Assembly: GCA_002633005.1 (NCBI GenBank) | Contig: NMRA01000377.1 | Location: 388,657 to 436,620 of the forward strand | DNA length: 47,964 bases | Source: Phoronis australis | Lineage: Eukaryota > Phoronida > Phoronidae | Direction of reading: 5' to 3' | Part shown: positions 14,101 to 26,100 of the stretch, one piece after another | How positions within the stretch are numbered: position 1 is the stretch's first letter | How the letters are laid out: each line of letters starts with the position of its first letter | Notes under the pieces: generated by a model | Databases searched by the model: none | Told to the model about the DNA's origin: nothing | What the model saw: the letters and a program-made list of their open reading frames with translations, nothing else | Program-made: the position numbers and the translations under genes

Positions 14101-17100
14101 ATAGCCTTCATTAAGGTGATGATCGTAGTCCTCCATTCCTTTATGGATTTGATGTACACCACGTAGTGGCTATTTTTGCATCTTGTTTTTGGCATCTGCC
14201 TCTTTATCCACTGAACTGCTTAATAAAGGATATTTAAAAAAAGCTTGAAAGATATGTGTTAGCGATGAAGACGTTGATTTTTGCATGAAAGTGACAACTG
14301 TGCCACCTCCTGATGGTGATTATGTCTTTTCTGCATCATTGGCTGTATCTTCTTGCTCCTTTTGAAGGATCTTTGGGAAATTATGCAAGTGTTTGATTTG
14401 ACCACCTGTGAAAAATCCTGCATCGAGTATTAAAGTCACGCAATAATTTCCCAGAAATTCGTCTCAATGGTTGTGGTGACTTTGAAACTTTAAATTGGCT
14501 ATACTATAATTGGCTATGACAGTGGTTATGACTTGGACGGTTCTCACTATGGCTGTACCCCCCAGTGGCAATTTTTGTTTTTGTATTTGCCTTTTTTTTT
14601 TTTTTTTTTTAANGACAATTTTATTTTTTCGCACTTTACGCTCTATCTTCCTAATTCTTGGATGAATTTTCATGAAATTTGGCAGATAGGCTTCCATTAT
14701 GAAGGCAACAACACCTTTCCATTTCCGGATGTGTTTGGTCATTCTGCGCCACCTAGCAGTCGTTTTTTTAAAGTTTTCAAGTCTGGTTTTGATAAACTGC
14801 TTGAAGGATCATTGTAAAAATTGAGGAGACAGCAGTTGACGTTCATTTTCGGATGTGTTCGACACTTCTGGCACCCTCTAATGTTTTTTGCATCCTTAAC
14901 CCTTCTCAAGAACACTTTGAAATTTGGCCAATGTGTTCCTGTGGACGATGAGTTTAAGTCCATTCTGTTGATTAGTGTGCCGCCTAGTTGCAAATTTATT
15001 ATTACATTTTCTAGAGTTGTGTGTCTTCCCAATTCATGGTTGTATTTGCATGAAAATTTGCAAATGAATAATTTCTATTTAAAGCTGGCAACAATGTCTC
15101 CCTATTGAGTTACTTTATCAGTTTTGAGTCCATTTTTGGCCTCAACCTCTCAACTGCCAAATCATTTGAAAATTCATTGTGAAAAGTGGCAGATGTGTTT
15201 CTGATGAGAAGGCCGCGACTGACATTGATATTCGAATAGACTCGACTACTTTAGCACCAGCTTGTGGCATTTTTGCACATGTGGGCTGTGTCTCGTTAAC
15301 CCTCTGTAGGATCATTGTCAAATTTGGCAGATATGTTTCTATGGAGATGACGTGTTATGATGAATTGCAGACCCTTTGTACTACCACTGTGCCAATAGTG
15401 GCAGTTTTTTTTTACTTTGGCCTCTGTATTTTCAGGGTTCATCAATGGATTTTTGTGAAATTCAGCAAGTATAGCCTTCATTAAGGTGATGATCGTAGTC
15501 CTCCATTCCTTTATGGATTCGATGTATTTGATATACACCACGTAGTGGCTATTTTTGCATCTTGTTTTTGGCATCTGCCTCTTTATCCACTGAACTGCTT
15601 AATAAAGGATATTTAAAAAAAGTTTGAAAGATATGTGTTGGCGATGAAAAGACGTTGATTTTTGCATGAAAGTGACAACTGCGGCACCTCCTGGTGGTGA
15701 TTTTGTCTTTTCTGCATCATTGGCTGTATCTTCTTGCTCCTCTTGAAGGATCTTTGGGAAATTATGCAAGTGTTCGATTTGACCACCTGTGAAAAATCCT
15801 GCATCGAGTATTAAAGTCGCGCAATAATTTCCCAGAAATTCGTTTCAACGATTGTGGTGACTTTGAAACTTTAAATTGGCTGTACTATAATTGTGGCTAT
15901 GACAGTGGTTATGACTTGGACGGTTCTCTTTATGGCTGTAACCCCCAGTGGCAATTTTTGTTTTTGTATTTGCCTTTGTATCTTCAGAGTTCTTTGGCAG
16001 TTTTGATTAAAATTTGACAAACCAGTTTGTGTTATGATGGCGATGGCATCTTTCCATTTAGGATGGATTTGACGTGTTCTGCATAACTTAGTGTTCATTT
16101 TTTGTTGCCAGTAAACACCCCTAGAAGCACACTGTGAGTGCATGCATTTCAACACTGTTCGTTGCCTAGGTCTGTTCTCTATCTCTGCTTACGATGGGAT
16201 TTTTATGAATTATGGATTGTATTCCAAATACGATACTTGTCATGCAGAAGTAATTTAGTGCTTATTGGTAAACTTTTTTTATCAATCGTGTTCTAGGTAA
16301 AGAAATGCTCCTCAGCAGAAGGTGGTACAATTCCTGGTTCTTCGAATATTGCTGGTACATCTACCTCACGTTTGTATTTTTGCCTTTTTCTTTCAAATAC
16401 TGTGTGGGAGGTTGTCTTCTTAACAATAAACTATGGCTCATGGAGCGTTGCATTAGTTAATGCTAATTATAAGATCTCAGATTGTATGATATAAACCCTT
16501 ATGTTATCAAAAATAGGTATAGCTTCTTTAAATTTCTCCCTATGTATATATAAACATTATAATTGTAAAGTTGATTACTTGATTATTTTGTAAACAAAAT
16601 TTTGAGTTGGAGCGACACATAACTAAGTGTTAAGATCTTGCATATTTTACTTAGAATTTCTGTTGTACCTATCATACTTGGCATTTAGTGCTGTTATTTG
16701 TGACTAAGTGTGCACACGTACTATGTATATAATGTTTTGTAAATATGTTTTTTTCTGCAAAAATAAAATTAAATTTTTTTTTAAAAATCTCAGTTTTTGA
16801 AAGGTGAAACATACGCTGCTGTATCTTATCTTTGAGACATTCAATTTCAGTTTTCAACTAAATTGTGGTAAAAAGGTTTGTTAGAAGAATATGTGTGTCC
16901 AAAATTTGGTGGATATTATAAGCTTGGCAATGTGATTGGTCCATACTCAGCGTTCCTCTATCTCTTCAAGCCTGTTTGGCACCATTATTTCTCATCCTAC
17001 AAGAATAGTGGCCTTAGTTGGCATTAGCTCCCTAATTTTTGCTCTTTCACTGCTTCAATTTCGTCTGAATTTTCAAATTCCTAATCTAACGTTCAATTTT

Positions 17101-20100
17101 CATTATACTTAACTATATGTCGGTGCCAAATTTCAGATGCTGTAAGTATGTCAAATCCATCGTTGTTAGGCAAAAGAAAATCTGCCGTTGACATGGACAC
17201 AGAAGCTGGTATTATTCCGCCTAAGGTTTGTCAAAATGAAATTATGAATTCGTCAGCTAGTGAAAATAAACCCAGTGACTTGAGTGTCTAACAGAATATT
17301 TATTGTAAGTTTAACAACTGTGTAATCCCAGCCGTGAGTTTAAGCCAGACTACAATAAACAGCAACTGCCCTGTAGTCATTTTAGAAGACCAAGCTTCAT
17401 GTTAAATTATGCTTTCCTTCGTATAATATCATATTGTATAACAAGGAGTGGTTGTTAACAACTCGAAAGGGAGATAATATGGAGACAATTTGCTGTAAGG
17501 AGTTCTTGTGCATAGTAAATGGTGCAAGCTGAATTGGTTCCGTGATTTTCAGTAGTTGTCACTTTTTATTGGTTATACATTTTATATTCCTTCAAAGCAC
17601 GACAGTAAAGTCATTTTCTGATTCTTTTTGTATAACCTTTCTTGCATATGAAGTGAGCCAGTTCATTGCTGCAAGTGAAGCAGAGAAATAGAACCCATTT
17701 ATATTTTTTATCATTCTGACTTATAAAAAATGAAGAGTTTGCAATACTCCCCCAAACATTAAAATCTTTTATAATTTCCAGATTCCTGAGGGACTGGCCT
17801 CAACCAGCACTGATCCTTCCATGGACACAGGTGTGTAATCTTATTCCATTCTTCAGTTGTTATGACCTTTTGTTATGTCTTGTATAATGTCAAGGTTGAA
17901 ACGCTGTTCAAGTGTTTTGTTTGTATACCGAATTTAGTGACACATCAGTGGATGAGATGTGACTTAACCTTTATTTGTATACTGAATGTAGGGACACATC
18001 AGTGGGTGCGATGTGACTTAACTTTTATTTCATTTGACTGCTGCTCCAACATTTTTATTTCTAATGTTGTGCTGTGTTAAATGCAAAAAATAGCATTGTC
18101 ATTATTTGAAAATACCAAATGTTGCCAGTACAGGGTTGGGTGTAAATATAGTATGGTCTATGACTGAATAAAACAGTTTTGAAAATGTTGCTTACTTAAG
18201 ATAATTTATGAAATTCTGTAGATAATGTTTTTGTCAAATAACACACTTGAAAATTATTGTATTCATTATAGTTTGATAACTTAGTGCATTCTCTCTCGAT
18301 GTTGCTTACAGCCACCACTGTTGGAGGAAAGTATGGACCAGCTCGACATGCTGGCAAGGATACATTGTCTGGACGTTTCCAGAACTGTTTGACCAAAGCT
18401 TACTCATCTGTTGCCAAGGTTACGTGGTCAAATGGCAAGATTGGGTCTGGATTTCGTGTAGGAACGCGTTACTTGATGACAAACTACCACGTAGTGCAAG
18501 AACCATCAGCCACTACTTTTGGTTAGTTTAGTAAACAGTGTCAGACTTAATTCTATTAAGCATCACTGGCCGCTATACCTTGCTAATTTAGTAAACAGTC
18601 TCAAAATTAGTTCTATGTAAGAATCACTGGCCAATACACCTGTTGGGTTACTAAACAGTCTCAGACTTAGTTTTATGAAAGACTGGATATTAGGGTTCCT
18701 GAACTTCATTGAGAATTAAATTTTTGATAGGCGGTGAGTTTTATGTTTGTGAACGACTTAGGTGTCAACTTTGATTGTCGTGATAGAATCTCTAACTCTC
18801 AACAAACTGACAATTTGGGGGTAAAACTATTTAGTAGTCTGGGTATTAGTAGTTAGACAAAACAGCCATTCTTACATCCAACCTTATCTTCATTATTTTT
18901 TATGGTTGCCTTGCCGTCCTTTTTCACTGACACACTGTTTTCGGTCAAGTGAAATAAACTGGTTACGTAATGTATTCTGGTATTTTGGCAAACTGTTAAG
19001 CTCAAGTTAAAGCTTAACTTGTAGACATTTACAGCTATGGATGTCTTGAGCAGGGTGCTATTGTGTAGTTTTTGTTAAATTTTTGCTTTTTAATTAGTTA
19101 AAGAAATAACAACCTGATTTACAAGTCTATGTAATTATATAGCCAAATATGTTTTAACTATAGATTTTTAACTTGGTAAAAACATGAATCTTCTGAAAGT
19201 AGAATGCCTGTAAAATTTCATTTTTGAATTTTTACCAATTTGCATAAAATTGGATCATGTGAACATGTCTTCTCAGTAAAACGGATTAAAAAGGAAAGAT
19301 GCGTTGATAGCAAAACAACAGATCAATAAGATAACGTTTTGTTTGATTTTGAGTCATTGTTCAAGATGAGATCTCAAAAACTTTGTTAGTTTCTGAATTA
19401 TCTTTTCATTATCATTTTGCAGAACTTCAGGAGTTTTATTGCAAGTCATCAAAGTTCTATTGTTTGACAACCTCTCATGCGAAAGTGCAACCGATTCCTA
19501 ACAACATTTAGTGCAAGTCATGAAGGCCCTGATTGTTCGATAACCTCTGATTCAAAAGCACAACAATTCATAACAGCATTTTGGAGAACAGTTGTAGCTA
19601 ATCCTAAGTTACTATGAATCTGATGACGGCCATTTCTGAGACATGAAGTTTGAGTGTTAGCCACGTTTTGGAATTTTTACTACATAACCTTAATTGAATA
19701 CACCAACATAACGGTTTTGTAATAGATACATCACTTTACAGCTGTTTTGAAATTTATAGATTTTACTCATTACAACGCCAAGTGTTTCCCTTTTGATTGT
19801 CTCCTGATGCCGGATACTAGCTCAGGTTTTCTTATAGAGGCATGAGTGTAAATACGCGCATATATGGTTACACGGAGACACAACCAATACACCTGTAAAC
19901 TGGATATTGGCATGCATGGTTCTATGACTTGTCACAGGATTACAGGTGATGGAATGACTGATACCCTTCCTCTGTGGGGTAAATTTCCCGGTTTCGGTGA
20001 TCGGGAACTCTGGTTACAGCAGTATCCTTATCTGTTTGAAAGCGATAGTGGGGGGAAAAATTGCCAAACCAATGTTTTCATAGTTCAGCACTCTCATTGT

Positions 20101-23100
20101 CTCCATTCATATGACAAGCTCATGTAATCCAGGGAAAAAGTTGTTAATATACAGCGTGCCTTACACTAAGCTGCTAAATATTGTTATCTGCTACTTACTT
20201 TCAACAAATGTTGTGAAGATGTGTTATACATAAAATTCAATCACCAAAAAACTTTGAATGGATAAAAACGGTCGACTTAGAGAAATCAGGCTTAACTTTC
20301 ACCTGCTAATTCATTTGTGTGGGTGTGAGGCCTGGCCCTTTGCGAATGGTTTTGAATTAATCCGCATATCGTTAAAAAAAATGCAAGTTAGTGTATATAC
20401 TCAACTCAAGTTGGGAAGTCATATCTGGGCCAACTACTTAACTAACAAGTTGAACAGGTTTGTCATTTTATGTGCTGAAAAAGCAATTTGTCGGGAAATC
20501 ATCTGAGGCGAAGTTTGATTTACTTCTGTTGTAACCAATCAGTTACAGCTGTGTCCGTGATATAAGGCAGGTTTAAGTGAGGCTTTAGTTTTTGTGAAAC
20601 AATGATTGAATTTTTCGCAGATGGCGCTTTTAACATCAAATTGCAAGTTAATTTTTTTCCAGGTCCCCTTCATGATTCTCAAGAAAGTCATTTGGCCACA
20701 AAGGTGTACATGTGAATGGGAGTTTTAAGGCGTCATTTTTGGAACCTTTCTGACTTGTTCAAGCTTTAAATTGTCTGAACTATTTTTGCTCGTCTCTTGT
20801 GCTACATATCACTGAAATAGACCACTGGTAAGAAGGATGGAGACTACTTGATTTTGTGCTTTTCTATTTCAGCTGAGGTTTTACATCGCCAGAAACAACG
20901 ATCCTGCCTATTCAACTTTGACAGAGCCTACCAGCCTGGAGATGAGGGAGACTACAGAGATTTTCGATTTACCCTGCTCCCCGTAGTTGCCTTTGACCCG
21001 AAATTAGACTACGCCATTTTGGAGATGGATGTTGACAGTGCAAACCCACCGCCAGAACCACTAACTATGTTTAAGAAGATAGTTGGTTATGAGAACATCT
21101 TCTTTGCAGGTCATCCAGGTGGACAGGCAAAGCTGGTGGACCCTGGGTGTAAAGTTGTCTATAAGACTGTGGCAGAGGTTTGTGGCAACAATGAAATATG
21201 TACAGAAAACTCAGTGAATGAACTGAAAAGCTATCAATTAAAGCAAACTCTGTCTATTGATGTACTATGAATGTACAGAGAACTGAGTGAGTGAACTGAA
21301 AAGTTGCCATTAAAACCAAGCTCACTGTGTTTTGATGTAGTAGACAGTATACAAAATGAACTCCGAAAATGAACAGAAAAGTTGTCTATGAAACCAAATT
21401 ACCTCTTTACTGCGCTTTACTTAAATTGGTTGATTTTTCCATTTATAGTTTATGATTTACTGTTTGCAATACTTATTTCAATTTTGTTAACAACATATAA
21501 TATGAATAGAAAAGAACAAGACGTTATGGTATTGGATTATTACTTCATTTTCTTAATAAGAGTACAGAACATGAACTCGTAGAAATCTTGATTTTGACAA
21601 AATGACCACATATTCTAAAACGAGGTTTGAATAAAAAATTACTCATTTTATGCGCCCACATATTTATATGTTGACGCATTATGTCGTCATCTTCGTCTGT
21701 CCGGTGTCCAGTGTCTATTGCTTTATCTCCAAAACCCCTTGACGTATGTTCATGAAATTTTGCACATGTGTTCCTTCCGTGGATGGAACGGCATGAGCGA
21801 ACTTTCGGACGGATCCAACTACCGGTGTGCCCCCTAGTGACAAGTTTAATTTTCTATCTTTACCTCCGTATCTTCAAAAGTTCTTAGCAGATTTTCATAA
21901 AGTTTGGTATATAGGCACCTATTAGTGAGACGATGCTATCTTCCAGATTTCGGACAGATTCTACGTAGTTTGCGCCACCTAGTGGCCATTTTTACTGTTT
22001 TCGAGTTGTGTTTTTTGACGTCCACCGTTCTATCAACCAAACCGCTCAAAAGATTATTGTGAAAATTGGCATGTATGTTCTTGCTATGAAGAGGATGGCA
22101 GATGATGATTTTCTGCCGACTTCCACTGCTGTGACGCCTCCAAGTGCCAGTTTTGTTTTTTGCACCTATGACTGTATCTCCTAAACCTTTCACGGGATCT
22201 AGGATCTTTACTAAATTTAGTAGGTGTATTATATGATGTTAACAACGGACGACGACGACTTTCGGACAGATCAACTACTGGTGTGCCACCTAGTGGCAAC
22301 TTTATTTATTTACGCTTACCTCTATATCTTCAAAGGTCCTCGAGGTAGTTTCATGAAATTTGGCATACAGGTGTCTGTTAATGAGGCGACATATCTTTCT
22401 GTTTTCAGAGAGACTCGACCTAGTTTGTGCCGCCTAGTGGCCATTTTTATGCGCCCACATGTTTTTATCTTAACGCATTATGCCGTCATCTCCGTCCGTC
22501 CGTTTGTCCGTCCGGGCGGCGTCCGTCCGGCGTCCGCTGCTTTATCTCCAAAACCCTTTGACATTTGTTCATGAAATTTGGCACATATGTTCCATTCATG
22601 AATGGGACGGCATGTGCGAACTTTCGGATGGATCCGACTACCGGTGTTCCCCCTAGTGGCAATTTTAGTTTTTTACGCTTACCTTAGTATCTTTAAAAGT
22701 CCAGAACGGATTTTCATGAAATTTGGTATGTAGGCACTTATTAGTGAGATGACGCTATCCTCCCGTTTTCAGATGGATTCGACATAGTTTGCGCTTCCTA
22801 GTGGCCATTTTTAGTGTTTTCAAGTCTTTTTTGTGCGTCCACCCCTCTATCAACCAAACCGCTCAAAGAATGATNGAAAAATTATAACTTAAAGGATACG
22901 TCTATCATACCATTTTATTCCACCACAACGACCTTGAAGAAAGTTCTGGGTCCTTCGGACAGAAGGATTGTTAGTTGTAATAACATTAGATTTTTATTTT
23001 TCAATAGTTCCACTCCATGGATCAAAAATACATTTATTCACAAGTTTTCTGTAAAATCAGATAATTATGCGTTTTTACTCAACTACTACGCAGACGCCGA

Positions 23101-26100
23101 AATTAAAGAAATATATAATCTCCCTTTTAATCTACCCATAAACCCTAATTTGTCAATGTTTAAATACTTTTTCATTCACAAAAGGATTTATACAAACAAA
23201 ATGTTAAAAATATTTGGTATTTCACAAACAGACCAATGTCCCTACTGTGGCGAAGTCCAGACTTTTCAGCATAGCGGGGAGGAAATATATGCAGATTTGC
23301 AAAAATTGGGCACTTTGTGACAAGTTTTTGAAGTTTGGTACAATGTTAGGTATAAGCAAAGGAAATTCAAAAAACACCGTAAACGAAGTGTGCTGGCCCC
23401 CTGGTGGTCGCTACCCGCAAAATTCAATATGGCCGCCGCCGAAATTGGAAATTGTCGTATCTCAGTAATTATTATCACTAAACCAAATTCTGATATCATA
23501 TTTTCATTACTTTTGGGGTACGGAGTTCATTNAAAACACCGCAAACAAAGTGTGCTGGCCCCCTGGTGGTCGCTACCCGCAAAATTCAATATGGCCGCCG
23601 CCGAAATTGAAAATTGGCGTATCTAGTAATTATTATCACTAAACCAAATTCTGATATCATATTTTCATTACTTTTGGGGTCCGGAGTTCATTTCTGGTGT
23701 TAGTTTTTATGTTTTGTGGCCAATTCCAATGCAAAATGATACTTTTAAGGCAAATGTCATTTACAAATAACTCAAATTTATGTTTGCCCTCACAGAAGTT
23801 AGTTTGCTTAATTAATGTCGTATATCGACATGATTCGCCGCACAAAATCCTAAAATTACCATTTTTCAAAACCAGATTTACACAAAATAGGACTTTGTCT
23901 AGCTGACAATGACAATACTTCTAGACTGAGATACATAGAAACATAGATAACAACTGAAGGAACACTGAGAATGGTCTACCAAATACTGCTTGCTGCTAGT
24001 TTGTATCACGAACTTATAAAGAAACCAGACATTGAGAAAGATGACATTTCAAGAGTCATTGCTGGTGCAGGCAACTTCACATTTGCACAATGTGGTACAC
24101 CGAAGTCCAGCTCGATGGCACTTACAATTGCCTTTGCAAGCAACAACACAGCCGCAGTGGAGAAGTAGGGAACACACACACCTGGCTAATATCTTCCAGA
24201 TCTGTCCATTATGGCACCCATTTTTTAGTTCTAGCATTCCATACCCAACCCCATTGACCTGGGTTTGGTATCTGGGTTTTTTGGCAAGCGACGTGCTTGG
24301 AGCGACTTGAACATCTTGGTGATGAAGCCCGTATTCGCTTTGGTACATCCCAGTTTGTCAATACCTTTCTTCAAATCAGTGAGTGTTCTGTTGGCGAAAG
24401 TAAAGGAGTTGGTTCTTGGGATGACGTCAGACTACAGTTCGGTAGCAATTTCAGTTTTGGTTTCAACATACCTTATGAATTAGGTTTGACCAATGTCGTT
24501 GCTGCTTAACGTACGTAGAGAAGCATGCATCCTCAAACTCATCAATTAATCTCAACACTTCTGGCTTTGAGAGCATAACCATTTCCGTCTCTCCTCGTTA
24601 GCCATAGAGTGTATTTGCCCCTTCAAGAACTTGATACTGTACTGTTGGCTCTAGTCAAGAGTCATCAAAGAAAACTTCCTGTCAATACGTTGAAAAACAA
24701 ATTCCCCCTTCCACGAAAGCTTTGTGCACTGAAGGGTGGGTCATATCTCTCAGGAAACAGGCAACCAGCGTGCGTGATTCATGTTTCCAAATGCAAAAAC
24801 CATGGACACATTTCTTCACAGGCTTCCGCACTCAATAGCCAATTTCCCAGCCTATGACCTCGAATGAAGCGTCAGTTAATGTGCAGGTAGTCTCTCATAA
24901 TTTTCTAGTAGCAAACTCTTGGAGCATTGCTGACTCGTTTTCCCACACATCAAAGCGTTCGTAAGGTCCATAGCCTTCATAACAGAACTCGTCGTATGCC
25001 TGTTTCTCTCACTCATTAAGCCAGACAAGCGTGATCTGGTATGCGTATCTGGTACGCTTGATATGTTTTCCACCCAGAAGAGATGATCCAACACCAGGAA
25101 TGAAGACATTGGCTATGGAGAACACGTGGTCTCGTCCAGATCCATCCAACAGTGTACCTCCACACTCTTGAGATGCCATTTCGATGTCGAACATGCCCAT
25201 GAAGCATACCACTTTTGATTCACCGACCTCATCAGGGTACATCTAATGACACCTTTTCTGCTGAGCATAGAAAAGACAGTTACCTTCTATGTCTGGAGCT
25301 TGACTAGGATTTACAAACTTTGGTGCCTTCTTGACCACAAGCATTGCGTGTTTCTGCATGGTCATTGTCAAGGCATTTTCATAGCAAATGGAAAAAAAAC
25401 AACTGTCGCCCTTGGCCTGATGTTTTCTGAAGGTTGGTAATGTGAAAAGAACCCAGAGTAGGTCACTGGAATCTTTTGTAGTTGTCCCTCATGTTCAGTA
25501 AAAACATTGTGCACATGAGTGAGCCATGCGTCATCAAGAATCTCTGCTCGGGCATTTTCAGTGAAGGAAGGTTTGGCTTTCCCATCTGGAGAAGGTTGGT
25601 GCGTGATATCTCCAACAAACTCACCAATGTACGGGAGAATGGCAAAGTCATCAGAAAGCTTGGTATTGGCGATATCAGCAGCATGCATCGTTAGGGGGGG
25701 GGGGGGGTNTTGTGTGATTGGGATGACTGGTTAGAGAAATGACAGTACCATGGAACTCAATGCGACGAGACTCATCAATATTATCAAGTGCGCCAGTGGT
25801 GAAAAATCCCCACTTGAAATTTGAAGGCATAACGACTGCATCTTCGGTAAACCGTTTTGACACTGATAGAGTAAGTTCCATTCTGATACGAATGGCACGT
25901 TCGTAAGAAACTGCATGGCATGCCTAACTCTTGAAAAGTTCCACTGATTCCCTTGTGAGGATAACTGGCAGGCAGCTTCAATCCCACATATAGCGGAAAG
26001 GGTGTCTCTTCTTTCGTTGATAGATGGTAGCTTGTTTTGCTAGCTTCGTTTGCGGCATTGCTGCATAACTGATGAGAGATAGTGCAAGCGATTTCATTCT

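Larger units (their letters stand above)
10725..16165. repeat. CTAGTGGC repeat family, block 1
   Basis: Successive subunits share a plan: CCTAGTGGC(A/C)ATTTT, then GTATCT..C, AAAC.., GGAT(C/T)TT, ATGAAATTTGGCA, a GA-rich GATGACG stretch, then TGTG.GCC(A/C)CCTAGTGGC again. The 5' edge resembles TGTGCCCACATAAT and the 3' edge CCCCTAGAAGCACAC followed by GCATTTCAACAC. Across all blocks the family edges look like inverted ATGCGCCCACA. No protein-coding frame is preserved, so it is non-autonomous or a satellite-like derivative. Confidence 0.75.
9971..16296 (+). other. Intron 4, repeat-filled
   Basis: 6.3 kb from GTAAGA to CGTGTTCTAG. From about 10725 to 16165 it is almost entirely CTAGTGGC-family repeat, with a nested hAT-like insert (11891-12397) and an assembly duplication around N14613. 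No coding sequence is seen. Confidence 0.7.

Noticed and set aside
25693-25709. G run as a G-quadruplex feature
   Set aside because: It is a single uninterrupted G run next to an N, best explained as a sequencing problem at a gap.
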